Assembly: GCF_050436995.1 (NCBI RefSeq)
Contig: NC_134769.1
Location: forward strand, 1,426,001-1,490,000
Source of the DNA: Anticarsia gemmatalis
Taxonomy: Eukaryota > Arthropoda > Insecta > Lepidoptera > Erebidae
Length of the DNA: 64,000 bases
Reading direction: 5' to 3'
The position numbers were made by a program, and so were the translations under genes. Positions 58,401 through 60,198 of the stretch are shown piece after piece; position 1 is the stretch's first letter; the number at the start of each line of letters is the position of its first letter. Below the pieces are notes generated by a model, which made no database searches, was not told the DNA's origin, and saw nothing but the letters and a program-made list of their open reading frames with translations.

Positions 58401-59091
58401 CTGTTATTTCATTGTAGTTTATACGATTCTGCTTAATGTTACTTTAGAAGTTGTTTGTTTTTTGTTACAAAAGGCTAATGAAAGATATATTGTATGTGCT
58501 TAATTGATGTATTCCAGGAGTTTCAAAGTTCTAAACTAAATTGAGACTATAAATAGAGAATGCTTAATAGAATTTAAAACGTAGAGTTTGACATTAAATA
58601 TTAAATGATGGTAAACTTTTGAAACTCCTAAAAAGCTTAGCCTCCAGAACAATCAACTAAAATAAAACACTACTGTTGCAGAAATCGCTCCAATTCATCA
58701 CCAGCAAATGTCGCCAATACGCTCGCTGAAAAAGAGTGAGTCGCCAACAAGCCTGAGCAAGCGCACTGACAAGACTCCCACCACGCCCACCAGCCTTACT
58801 CCCATCGACGAGACTAAGGCTCTGGACATGAACAAGGTCAACGGCGTCAACGGAGTCAATGGCATCAACAGCAATGAGCTTACACCCGAAACTCCTACTC
58901 AGGAACTGCTTAAAGAGAAGGAGGTTATCAAAAAGTCGACTGAAGCGACTCAGATCGCACCAGGAGTGGTAGACACTAATGTGGTGAACGAATCGCCCAA
59001 CACTGGTGGCCTCACCGCCGCGGAGATACTAGACAGGGCTCGTACGAGGTTCGATAAGTTCTGGGGAAAGAAGGAAGAGGACAACGTTTAG
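1439..59091 (+). CDS. MDM1: MDM1-like centriolar/microtubule protein, 14-exon gene
   Basis: The coding sequence is the join of 1439-1489, 34417-34534, 35806-35936, 38099-38191, 44521-44677, 49109-49217, 51010-51388, 51796-51926, 52698-52906, 53243-53380, 54313-54504, 56208-56408, 57416-57490 and 58682-59091. That is 2394 nt, or 797 residues plus TAG. All 13 introns are GT-AG and every phase agrees. Visible motifs are SEYRSTYKW (residues 20-28), KKYPGVAYK (67-75), TEYRNQFAW (150-158), SEYKKKF (248-254), WYREVLDLRKRAGEY (331-345), a basic Ser/Pro-rich middle, SPDPVNW in exon 12, and C-terminal FWGK. These match the layout of vertebrate MDM1, whose SEYR-type repeats bind microtubules and which restrains centriole duplication. 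The start is chosen because A is at -3 and an in-frame TAG lies at 1424-1426. Extra or alternative exons cannot be excluded without RNA data. Confidence 0.87.
3470..3516 (+). repeat. Repeat D, 5' fragment
   Basis: TCTTCTTATCGTATAGTTAG and TGGTCAACCTAGTGTCAAAG match the left end of the D family (17899, 24011, 35037, 37843). Confidence 0.6.
4082..4400 (-). repeat. LINE 3' end (second family)
   Basis: Minus strand: AAGAGTGGCCAGGAGTTTCTTGCC, AGCTCTTCTCATTGG, ATAAGTGTCAGCACTTGACC and a tail AAATGATTTGATTTTGATTT. Typical of lepidopteran non-LTR 3' UTRs. A second copy, split by another LINE, lies at about 13560-13595 plus 15168-15490. Confidence 0.7.
4868..4947 (+). repeat. Repeat C fragment
   Basis: Retains CATCCATACATCTTGTCATAC and GCCGGTTACGAGTACTAC, the right half of the family. 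Confidence 0.5.
5300..5349. repeat. Hairpin with 23-bp imperfect arms
   Basis: AGCTGCTAAAATAGGAGACGAAT and its near-inverse around a CAAT loop. As RNA the arms pair with three G-U pairs and two mismatches. Confidence 0.45.
6024..6140 (+). repeat. Repeat C (short interspersed, GGGGTAGGCA type)
   Basis: Family consensus blocks: CCTTTTCCC(A)TAGGGG, GGCA(A/G)AGACTAAAGAAC, TACGATCCTTACAAACTT and CATCTTGTCATACAGGAC. Other copies lie at 4868, 8792, 11100, 21193, 23632, 31362 and, reversed, 31525. Confidence 0.55.
6232..6420 (+). repeat. SINE family B, diverged
   Basis: Shares TCAGGTTCAAGCAAAGTGCTTTTGG, AATAAGCTCGCCC and TGTGTATTTCTATACCTCTG with the copies at 27177 and 42430. Confidence 0.5.
6943..7064 (+). 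repeat. tRNA-derived SINE (family A), partial
   Basis: Matches the body of the SINE (ACTATTTGTACGATCTGGTT...TTTGTGTCCGTTGTTTGTATG) without the tRNA-like head. Confidence 0.6.
7841..8012 (+). repeat. LINE-derived fragment
   Basis: GCCGACCCGCGCGACTCTGC to TTTCAGCAGTTTAGTCGTAA. The right part resembles the RTE-like 3' fragments. It abuts the Helitron at 8016. Confidence 0.4.
8016..8285 (+). mobile_element. Nonautonomous Helitron (Lep1-like), 3' end altered
   Basis: Starts TCTATACTAATA, runs through AGCTGAAGAG, a (TTTG)n tract and GAACGCGCTAATCTCAGGAA, and ends GTGACGCAAGCGAAGTTGC...GTCAGCTAT. The terminal CTAG is mutated to CTAT, and the 5' end has extra CTAATA units. It is the same family as the copies at 8946, 11641, 19214, 39226, 39841 and 41414. 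It has no coding capacity for a Rep-helicase. Confidence 0.8.
8577..8794 (-). repeat. tRNA-derived SINE (family A), near full length
   Basis: On the minus strand it has an A-box-like TGGCGCAGTGG, a B-box-like GGGTTCGATTCCCAC, a body with TTTGTGTCCGTTGTTTGTATG and a poly(A) tail (the poly(T) at 8577-8592). It is not a tRNA gene: there is no cloverleaf 3' half and several copies exist here. Confidence 0.82.
8792..8926 (+). repeat. Repeat C, best copy
   Basis: CACGCCCTTTCCCCATAGGGG to ACAGCTGGTTACGAATACTAC. It abuts the tRNA-like head of the SINE at 8577 with almost no spacer. Confidence 0.65.
8946..9079 (+). mobile_element. Nonautonomous Helitron, internally deleted
   Basis: Both ends are intact (TCTATAC-like start, GTCAGCTAG end) and the insertion lies between A and T. 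About 120 bp of the middle is missing compared with the 8016 and 11641 copies. Confidence 0.8.
10965..11078 (+). repeat. SINE family B, 3' half
   Basis: Contains CTCAATAGTGGCCCGAAATT, ATATGGCGAATATTTTACAT and ACACCTCTACTTACAC, which align with 42510-42613. Confidence 0.55.
11100..11146 (+). repeat. Repeat C fragment
   Basis: TTTTTCCCATAGGGGTAGGC then AAAGATTAAAGAAC, directly after a SINE family B 3' end. Confidence 0.5.
11497..11558 (-). repeat. SINE family A fragment
   Basis: Short diverged piece containing ACAAACAACGGACA and the AACTATTAGTTGGTACAAAT equivalent. Confidence 0.45.
11641..11895 (+). mobile_element. Nonautonomous Helitron, complete ends
   Basis: Runs from TCTATACTAATATTATAAAG to GTCAGCTAG, about 255 bp, flanked by A on the left and T on the right, as expected for Helitron insertion without a target duplication. 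Confidence 0.85.
12094..12307. mobile_element. Mariner-type MITE with long TIRs
   Basis: The ends TTAGGTCGGGGAAAAAGTC at 12094 and their inverse at 12307 match over 32 bp with one mismatch, and the similarity runs to about 60 bp. A TA duplication flanks the element (12092-12093 and 12308-12309). At 214 bp it holds no transposase, so it is nonautonomous. The TTAGGTC ends and TA target are typical of mariner-like elements. Confidence 0.85.
13596..15167 (-). mobile_element. 5'-truncated LINE (jockey/CR1-like) with tandem 3' UTR repeats
   Basis: Minus-strand element: reverse transcriptase C-terminus, then three tandem 3' UTR units (13901-14435), then a (AATTTG)n tail at 13596-13618. It sits inside an older LINE tail, whose two halves lie at about 13560-13595 and 15168-15490. 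No clear target duplication is seen at the junctions. Confidence 0.8.
13901..14435. repeat. Tandem repeats, three units of about 171-182 bp
   Basis: Units start at 13901, 14072 and 14254. Each contains ATTATAGTACAGTAGGTATA (or near), TGTATCTATGTAACAATTAT and TTTAATTTTCAGGTACAC. They lie between the reverse-transcriptase stop and the tail of the LINE, so they belong to its 3' UTR. Confidence 0.85.
14447..15184 (-). pseudogene. C-terminal fragment of a non-LTR retrotransposon reverse transcriptase (jockey/CR1-like)
   Basis: About 245 open codons on the minus strand. Recognisable non-LTR polymerase features downstream of the catalytic site are the K-T-K-x-I-x-F block, KLLGIHIDTHINWKAHI, SAYYAYAYSWLKYGIMLWGN, LQKKCIRII and the FSKKLKLFLIEK...YSIEE C-terminus. 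The catalytic Y/FADD motif, endonuclease and ORF1 are absent, so this is a dead 5'-truncated copy. The frame is intact to its stop, suggesting recent insertion. The first codons come from flanking sequence rather than the element. Confidence 0.85.
15168..15490 (-). repeat. LINE 3' UTR (second family), upstream half of the split copy
   Basis: Matches 4117-4400: ACACTTATGATAGTC, CTTATGAGAAGAGCTAGCG, CCACTCTTTTCAATCGCC, TATGTTGGGAGCACCTAC. Its tail half lies at about 13560-13595 beyond the nested LINE. Confidence 0.7.
16106..16172 (-). mobile_element. Tc1-type MITE, one end only
   Basis: CAGTCAGCTCCAAAAGTCGC then ACAACTTCATATTTTCAAAA, matching the right part of the 28081 element in reverse. Confidence 0.6.
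16973..17163 (+). repeat. LINE-derived 3' fragment (RTE-like)
   Basis: GCGACCCACGACTTCGTCCGCGTG, CAGCGGTTCAGTAGTATTTG and the end CATTTTATAATATTAGTAG are widespread in moth genomes. Family naming is from general knowledge only. Related decayed pieces lie at 7841-8010, 20290-20402, 29770-29960 and 36770-36900. Confidence 0.5.
17899..18162 (+). repeat. Repeat D, near full length
   Basis: From TTCTTATCGTATGGTTAGTG through GTTCAAATACC and AATGACCGCGCCAAGG to GGCTATGGGCGC. GC-rich compared with its surroundings. No TIRs and no reading frame are shared between copies. Confidence 0.7.
18815..18886 (-). repeat. SINE head, related tRNA-derived family
   Basis: Reverse complement: GGCTCCGTGGCGTAGTGGGT (A-box-like) and AGTGGGTTCGATACCCACTC (B-box-like). 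It differs from family A after the head, so it is a different SINE family or a chimera. Confidence 0.65.
19214..19488 (-). mobile_element. Nonautonomous Helitron, minus strand
   Basis: The reverse complement begins TCTATACT and ends CTAG. It has the shared GCGCTAATCTC and GACGCAAGCGAAGTTGCG blocks and A|T flanks. A small internal duplication lies near 19380. Confidence 0.83.
19545..19672. mobile_element. MITE E, partial
   Basis: ATGTATGAAAATCTGATCAGC, ATCAAACTCTCGATAGTG and CGACTGTAGAGAATC match the right two-thirds of the family. The left TIR is missing. Confidence 0.55.
20200..20402 (+). repeat. RTE-like LINE tail fragments
   Basis: CACTTGGCCAGAGTGGTAGACTC with AGAGTGCCCAACAGCGGGACC, then ATCAAAAACCGTTTAGTCGTTG and CATACATCCATCC. 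Two commonly repeated lepidopteran segments side by side. Confidence 0.5.
21193..21262 (+). repeat. Repeat C fragment
   Basis: CACGCCTTTCTCTCATAGGGG and TACGATCCTTACAAACTATG. Confidence 0.55.
22640..22738 (+). repeat. SINE family A, 3' half
   Basis: CTTTGTATCCGTTGTTTGTATG, AAGTCCCCGCGACACTAGAGC and GGGAGTTGTCTTTT followed by an A-rich tail. Confidence 0.7.
23230..23312 (+). repeat. RTE-like LINE tail fragment
   Basis: ACTTGGCCAGCGTGGTGAACTC, GAAAAGACCCTTCCCCAGCAG. An inverted partner lies at 23411-23458 (CCACTGCTGG...GTTGGCCAAGT). Confidence 0.5.
23411..23458 (-). repeat. RTE-like LINE tail fragment, inverted
   Basis: The reverse complement reads ACTTGGCCAACGTGTTGGACTT and CCAGCAGTGGG, facing the 23230 fragment. 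Confidence 0.45.
23632..23752 (+). repeat. Repeat C
   Basis: ATCACGCCCTTTTCTCATAGG, GCAAAGACTATTGAATGC, CTACGATCCTTACAAACTTCC and CATACATCTCGTCATACAGAA. Confidence 0.6.
23867..24327. mobile_element. Tc1-type MITE interrupted by repeat D
   Basis: TIR CAGTCAGCTCCAAAAGTAGC with its inverse at the right end, flanked by TA on both sides. It is split at 24010 by the D repeat and aligns with the intact copy at 28081-28291. Confidence 0.8.
24011..24255 (-). mobile_element. Repeat D inserted in a Tc1-type MITE, 10-bp target duplication
   Basis: A minus-strand D copy flanked by ATCAGTTATT at 24001-24010 and again at 24256-24265. The uninterrupted MITE at 28081 has one ATCAGTTATT at that point. This shows D is a mobile unit of about 245 bp. 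A 10-bp duplication and lack of TIRs fit retroposition, but the mechanism is inferred. Confidence 0.8.
24985..25030. repeat. Perfect hairpin, 21-bp arms, 4-nt loop
   Basis: AGAGTATCTGTTATTACGGA(A) is followed by TAGT and its exact inverse. No second copy occurs in the window. Confidence 0.85.
26654..26685. repeat. Perfect hairpin, 14-bp arms
   Basis: TTAATGGGAATGCA, loop TAGG, then the inverse TGCATTCCCATTAA. Confidence 0.7.
27177..27372 (+). repeat. SINE family B
   Basis: B-box-like CGGATTCGATTCCCATG followed by GGCAAAGTACTTTCGGTCTTT, TAATAAGCTCGCCCC and AACCTCTACCTAC. It aligns with 42430-42613 throughout. Confidence 0.7.
28081..28291. mobile_element. Tc1-type MITE, intact
   Basis: A 211-bp element. 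TIRs are CAGTCAGCTCCAAAAGTAGC and its inverse with one mismatch, with TA at 28079-28080 and 28292-28293. CAGT ends and a TA target fit Tc1-like transposons. No coding capacity. Confidence 0.85.
28700..29355 (+). repeat. Unclassified host repeat carrying the Harbinger-type MITE
   Basis: TATCTTTGTTTTGATTATAT, GTGACGCGATCGGTATAAAT and, after the MITE, TATAGCGGAGACAGAAATAC are shared with 30051-30266. The right part ends GACGGACAGACAACAGCGAA and ACAGAACCCTAAA, a common lepidopteran LINE-type tail. Exact boundaries are uncertain. Confidence 0.5.
28857..29206. mobile_element. PIF/Harbinger-type MITE, perfect 30-bp TIRs
   Basis: TIRs at 28857-28886 and 29177-29206 are perfect inverted copies (GGCGCTGTCTCCACGGGCGA and onward). 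The flanks are TTA on each side (28854-28856, 29207-29209). GG ends and a 3-bp TTA target fit PIF/Harbinger. GC-rich against its surroundings. The copy at 30051-30266 of the host repeat shows the empty site with one TTA. Confidence 0.85.
29987..30385. mobile_element. MITE E interrupted by a repeat insertion
   Basis: Ends ACAGTAGCGCGATTCTCTAC and its inverse (one mismatch). Inner sequence GATCAGCGCCTCTAGCGG matches the uninterrupted copy at 31605-31792. The middle (30051-30266) is a later insertion flanked by ATTTTGTA on both sides. Confidence 0.7.
30051..30266 (+). mobile_element. Repeat inserted in MITE E, 8-bp duplication; empty site for the Harbinger MITE
   Basis: ATTTTGTA occurs at 30043-30050 and 30267-30274. 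The insert aligns with 28730-29240 minus the MITE, having TGTATTATAGCGGAAACAG where the other copy carries TTA-MITE-TTA. Confidence 0.7.
30463..30524. repeat. TG-rich low-complexity tract
   Basis: GTGTGTTGTGTAC and TGTGTGTGT runs with TGTACACAAG inside; likely a decaying microsatellite. Confidence 0.6.
31362..31462 (+). repeat. Repeat C
   Basis: GTCATAGGGGTAGACAAAGACC, GTATGATCCTTACACTTC, TCCATACATCTTGTCATC. A reverse partner lies about 65 bp downstream. Confidence 0.55.
31525..31576 (-). repeat. Repeat C fragment, inverted
   Basis: AGGCAAGGGAGGTTTGCAAAG and GTACCAAGTAACGTT are the reverse complement of the central block. Confidence 0.5.
31605..31792. mobile_element. MITE E, intact copy
   Basis: About 188 bp, bounded by AATTCTCTACTACTATCGA and TCGATAGTTGTAGAGAATCG. 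Contains GATCAGCGCCTCTGAAGGG. Terminal bases are diverged, so the ends are approximate. Confidence 0.65.
33453..33645 (+). repeat. SINE family A, near full length
   Basis: Tail-proximal parts are intact. The head retains GGTCGCCACG and the B-box-like GTGGGTTCGATTCTCAC, but the A box is missing or diverged. It ends GGGAGTTGTCTTTTAAAA. Confidence 0.8.
33668..33714 (-). repeat. SINE tRNA-like head fragment
   Basis: AAACCACTGCGCCACGGAGGC is the reverse complement of the tRNA-like head, lying just beside the 33453 SINE in opposite orientation. Confidence 0.6.
34417..34534 (+). CDS. MDM1: MDM1 exon 2
   Basis: Acceptor TTGTTGCAG; donor AGG G|GTATGT, leaving phase 1. Encodes residues 18-56 and the first base of codon 57. 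It opens with the first SEYR repeat (SEYRSTYKW), followed by a Gln-rich and then a Pro/Ala-rich stretch. Confidence 0.9.
34535..35805 (+). other. MDM1 intron 2
   Basis: A 1.27-kb GT-AG intron. It contains one copy of the unclassified D repeat at 35037-35250 and AT-rich sequence. Nothing else is recognised. Confidence 0.8.
35037..35250 (-). repeat. Repeat D, internally deleted
   Basis: GAGGCGTTCATAGCCAGTTG to the left-end equivalent near 35250. About 25 bp corresponding to GTTAAGCCATGTCAAAGGCC is missing. Confidence 0.65.
35806..35936 (+). CDS. MDM1: MDM1 exon 3
   Basis: Acceptor TTATTATCCAG; donor AGG|GTAAGG, phase 0. Encodes residues 57-100, including RRKKYPGVAYKTNELF. This resembles the conserved K-Y-P-x-A block after the first repeat in vertebrate MDM1 (family knowledge). 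Confidence 0.9.
36770..36900 (+). repeat. LINE-derived fragment in intron 3
   Basis: CGTCAACGACGGGAAG, ATGCTATGTGTTAATCC and CATTTAGCAGTTTTGTCGTT resemble the RTE-like fragments elsewhere. Confidence 0.4.
37604..37737. mobile_element. Foldback MITE F
   Basis: Inverted arms CCTCCGGTTTCTGAG...GTTTAGCGGTAGTTTATCTA and their inverse, about 50 bp each around a short centre. A second copy lies at 41027. The target duplication is unclear. Confidence 0.7.
37843..38027 (+). repeat. Repeat D, internally deleted
   Basis: TATGGTTAGTGGTCAACCTA...GTGCCCTCCGAAGCACG...GGCTATGGGCGCCTC. About 75 bp of the middle is missing. It lies just before MDM1 exon 4, its right end about 70 bp from the acceptor. Confidence 0.65.
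38099..38191 (+). CDS. MDM1: MDM1 exon 4
   Basis: Acceptor TTGTTATAG; donor AAG|GTATAC, phase 0 to 0. Encodes residues 101-131, a basic, polar, probably disordered segment ending in W-T-D-T-V-E-P-K. An exon of 31 whole codons could be skipped without changing frame. Confidence 0.88.
39226..39483 (+). mobile_element. Nonautonomous Helitron, complete ends
   Basis: TCTATACTAATATAATAAAG to GTCAGCTAG, flanked by A and T, in MDM1 intron 4. The terminal block GCAAGCGAAGTTGCGCGGGT is close to the family consensus. Confidence 0.85.
39841..40104 (-). mobile_element. Nonautonomous Helitron, minus strand
   Basis: Begins CTAGCTGACCCGCGCAACTT and ends AATATTAGTATAGA on the plus strand, with A|T flanks in element orientation. 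It lies 360 bp from another copy in the opposite orientation. Confidence 0.85.
40211..40276 (-). repeat. RTE-like LINE tail fragment
   Basis: GTGTCCCACTGTTGGGCAAAG then GCCTCCCATTCACGAG; reversed, this is the GGGAGGCC...CCCAACAGTGGGAC tail. Confidence 0.5.
41027..41142. mobile_element. Foldback MITE F
   Basis: The same arms (CCTCCGGTTTCTGAG, ATTTAGCGGTGGTTTATCTA) and inverse, 116 bp. Shorter centre than the 37604 copy. Confidence 0.7.
41414..41663 (-). mobile_element. Nonautonomous Helitron, minus strand
   Basis: CTAGCTGACCCGCGCAACTT to TATAGTATAGA. It lacks the short GCTTGC stretch of the 3' hairpin region and has A|T flanks. Confidence 0.83.
42430..42613 (+). repeat. tRNA-derived SINE family B, best copy
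   Basis: TGGTGGGTAGTG (A-box-like), then TCGGGTTCAATTCCCGGGCC (B box), AGCAAAGTACTATTGGTCTTT, GTAACGTGCCCGGTGAATGG and TATACCTCTGCCTACACC. Confidence 0.75.
42975..43016 (+). repeat. SINE family B head fragment
   Basis: AAGCTCGGGTGCGATTCCCGAG resembles the B-box arm of family B and directly precedes the family A SINE at 43037. Confidence 0.4.
43037..43266 (-). repeat. tRNA-derived SINE (family A), full length
   Basis: The best copy. Minus strand: head CCGTGGCGCAGTGGTTTAGG (A box), B box GGGTTCGATTCCCAC, body, and a poly(A) of about 22 (poly(T) at 43037-43058). The uninterrupted tail suggests fairly recent insertion. Confidence 0.85.
43906..44075 (+). mobile_element. Decayed Helitron copy
   Basis: Recognisable blocks are TATTATACTAAT, GAACGCGCAAATATCAGGAA, a degraded GGTCCGATTTGAAAA equivalent and GTCACGCTATGACTAATAG. 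The 3' end is lost. It is clearly older than the other copies. Confidence 0.55.
44521..44677 (+). CDS. MDM1: MDM1 exon 5
   Basis: Acceptor TCTTCTCCAG; donor GAA G|GTAGGC, phase 1. Encodes residues 132-183, with the second repeat STEYRNQFAWPK at 149-160. It is markedly GC-rich against the AT-rich introns on both sides. Confidence 0.92.
44678..49108 (+). other. MDM1 intron 5
   Basis: A 4.4-kb intron with few recognisable repeats. It contains a perfect 25-bp-arm palindrome at 44925-44976. Open frames at 46188-46496 and 47236-47424 (minus) and 46911-47138 (plus) lack motifs and are not called. Confidence 0.75.
44925..44976. repeat. Perfect palindrome, 25-bp arms, 2-nt loop
   Basis: Arms 44925-44949 and 44952-44976 are exact inverses around CA, in MDM1 intron 5. 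Central bases are GTAATACGTTA / TAACGTATTAC. Confidence 0.9.
49109..49217 (+). CDS. MDM1: MDM1 exon 6
   Basis: Acceptor CTTTCCAG; donor CAG AG|GTGGGT, phase 2. Encodes residues 184-219 and two bases of codon 220. It is acidic and His/Asp-rich, ending in W-N-G-Q-K-P-G-V-Q. If intron 6 were retained, the frame would run only 11 further codons to a TAG at 49249-49251. Confidence 0.88.
49218..51009 (+). other. MDM1 intron 6
   Basis: A 1.8-kb intron, donor GTGGGT, with no recognised repeat. The last 250 bp are less AT-rich, but no extra exon fits the phases. Confidence 0.75.
51010..51388 (+). CDS. MDM1: MDM1 exon 7 (conserved repeat and W-Y block)
   Basis: Acceptor ATTTTCCAG; donor AAG|GTCTGC, which is weak. 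Encodes residues 220-346: the third repeat SEYKKKFRPFSQYVYEA, a Gly/Ala-rich linker encoded by extreme GC (about 51215-51300), then SWYREVLDLRKRAGEYK. The spacing of the repeat and the W-Y-x-E-V-x-x-L-R block matches vertebrate MDM1 (family knowledge). This is the best diagnostic exon. Confidence 0.93.
51389..51795 (+). other. MDM1 intron 7 with weak donor
   Basis: A 407-bp intron whose donor GTCTGC departs from GTRAGT at positions +3 to +6. The sequence AAG before it partly compensates. Retention would add 39 codons and stop at 51506-51508. Confidence 0.75.
51796..51926 (+). CDS. MDM1: MDM1 exon 8
   Basis: Acceptor TTTCGACAG; donor CAC AA|GTAAGT, phase 2. Encodes residues 347-389: Y-R-G-W-G-T-E followed by a helix-like Q-L-Y-N-K-Q-I-E-L-W stretch and a Ser-rich tail. 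It continues the conserved block of exon 7, as the equivalent region does in vertebrate MDM1. Confidence 0.9.
51927..52697 (+). other. MDM1 intron 8
   Basis: A 771-bp GT-AG intron without recognisable repeats. A minus-strand open frame at 52056-52475 has no motif and is judged spurious. Confidence 0.75.
52698..52906 (+). CDS. MDM1: MDM1 exon 9
   Basis: Acceptor CATTCGCAG; donor GAT G|GTATGA. Encodes residues 390-459, a strongly basic Lys/Arg/His/Ser-rich segment (for example KKFRSFRSAPHQS) that is probably disordered. Its charge would suit microtubule binding, but that is inference. Confidence 0.9.
52907..53242 (+). other. MDM1 intron 9
   Basis: A 336-bp AT-rich intron; nothing else is seen in it. 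Confidence 0.8.
53243..53380 (+). CDS. MDM1: MDM1 exon 10
   Basis: Acceptor CCACATTTCAG; donor ACC G|GTGAGA, phase 1 on both sides. Encodes residues 460-505: an Arg/Pro-rich stretch (FRSPRRRPRSADP) followed by an Ala/His/Pro-rich stretch. A symmetrical exon that could be skipped in frame. Confidence 0.9.
53381..54312 (+). other. MDM1 intron 10
   Basis: A 932-bp intron. It contains a short tandem repeat (unit CTAGGTTCTT) at 53767-53800 and otherwise plain sequence. Confidence 0.8.
53767..53800. repeat. Short tandem repeat, 10-bp unit
   Basis: Just over three units of CTAGGTTCTT in MDM1 intron 10. Confidence 0.8.
54313..54504 (+). CDS. MDM1: MDM1 exon 11
   Basis: Acceptor CTTCTGTAG; donor TTG G|GTGCGT. 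Encodes residues 506-569, low-complexity and rich in Ser, Arg, Gly and Pro (SRGSSNRVRSTSRGGRSPS; SRGRRSRSVSK). A second GT at 54509 would give a different phase; the one chosen joins exon 12 in frame. Phase 1 on both sides. Confidence 0.88.
54505..56207 (+). other. MDM1 intron 11
   Basis: A 1.7-kb AT-rich intron with no recognised repeat or nested gene. Confidence 0.8.
56208..56408 (+). CDS. MDM1: MDM1 exon 12
   Basis: Acceptor AACTTTCCAG; donor AGC G|GTGAGT. Encodes residues 570-636, with several SP sites (DDSPVVKSPPEP, VKSPEQ, RSPDPVNW) and the conserved-looking PVNWTVPLDTGKTFTV. The SP sites could be proline-directed kinase targets (inference). Confidence 0.92.
56409..57415 (+). other. 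MDM1 intron 12
   Basis: A 1.0-kb intron with no recognised repeat. The open frame at 57145-57363 lies wholly inside it, lacks motifs and is not called. Confidence 0.8.
57416..57490 (+). CDS. MDM1: MDM1 exon 13
   Basis: Acceptor CACCATTTCAG; donor GCA G|GTACGA. Encodes residues 637-661 (DESIKRPSSEFKGGSVAEE and onward). If the donor is ignored the frame runs eight more codons to a TAG at 57514-57516, so a shorter form lacking the C-terminal FWGK block is possible. Confidence 0.85.
57491..58681 (+). other. MDM1 intron 13
   Basis: A 1.2-kb intron without recognised repeats. Its first 26 bases would be coding if the donor were bypassed (see exon 13). Confidence 0.8.
58682..59091 (+). CDS. MDM1: MDM1 exon 14 (terminal, stop TAG)
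   Basis: Acceptor CTGTTGCAG after a weak pyrimidine tract. Encodes residues 662-797. It contains SP/TP sites, a short internal N-G-V-N-G-V-N-G-I repeat, and ends with LTAAEILDRARTRFDKFWGK plus an acidic tail. The C-terminal helix and FWGK correspond to the end of vertebrate MDM1 (family knowledge), supporting orthology and completeness. Confidence 0.93.
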
Positions 59092-60198
59092 TTGACTCCG
59101 TGTTAGTTCGACTTTTCAATGGAAATTGTGACTGCTGGAAGAAATCGAGTGAATTCCTTTATATCACAAGATTAAAGTCTAACAAACCTTCTTATTCGCA
59201 AATTAAAATAAAACATTTTGATCACTCTCAAGCTATTTCTCCGTTTAGTCACAATTTACTGCGTGAAGTGGAAAAATCAATAAAAGTAGGGAATTTAAAC
59301 GCAGTGTGTAAAACGGATAAAAAATATGAAAAAAAGCTTCGCTTTATAACGACGACTGTATTAATATGTATTTACTATTATTTGATATTTTATTATCATA
59401 AAATCACTGTCTATTAAATAGGAGTGTGGTGGCTTGTGATAGTAGTGACGACTAGTAATTAATTACTATATTTATTTATTATCGATCAATTGTTTACTAT
59501 TAATTTATTATAAATATTTAAAACGACGTATGACAGATTTTCGATCTAAATACTTATAGGATAAGACCCAAAATAATCTTGTTGAAACTTAATGAAACTC
59601 AGTACACAATTTATTTCCAATTTGCTGTCTTGTTTTAATGTATTTTAATGAAATTGTTAAACTGTAGGTAAATATTAATTAATGTTAAATTTAGTACATA
59701 TACCTGAGATTATTTTTAAATGTAATTCTTCTTTGTTATTCCAGCTTAACATGCGAAACTTAGCCCCAACGTTAATGTGTTAAATGTAAAAATAAATTAA
59801 TTATTTAATTACAATTTTAAACATTCCAAAAGTTAAACCATTTATGTTCTAAGGAAACGATTCGTTCAAAAATAAAATAGAAATATTTTTGTCAAGTACA
59901 CTACAATTAATTATATTTCCTTATTGGAAATACAATTAATGCGATTTCTATATACATAACAATAAACAAGGGCAAAGTATACATAACATAATTGAAAGCC
60001 GTCCAATGTAGTGTTTATTGGCGAAAATGAATTTTAGTTATCAGCGTGTTCAGAACAACATAGTATTTCCGAACGCATCGCCAGCTCAACTCAACCAATC
60101 ACGTCGCCTGTCATATTTAAGTAATCTATTTTGGCGGGAATTCGTATTAATAAAAATATTAGCTGCAATTTTATTAAAAATAAATAGTAATAATTAAC
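59092..60198 (+). other. MDM1 3' UTR and spacer to the ZAD gene
   Basis: AT-rich and without repeats. Candidate polyadenylation signals are AATAAA at 59207-59212, about 116 nt after the stop, and at 59791-59796. More AT-rich signals follow near 59870. The open frame at 59100-59417 lies in the probable 3' UTR and has no motif. Confidence 0.6.
60129..60140 (+). promoter_or_regulatory. Consensus E2F site upstream of the ZAD gene
   Basis: TTTTGGCGGGAA matches the classical E2F/DP site TTTGGCGGGAA. It lies 58 bp before the ATG of the intronless ZAD gene, where promoter E2F sites usually sit. G+C is low around it, so the match is conspicuous. Binding is inferred. Confidence 0.5.
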
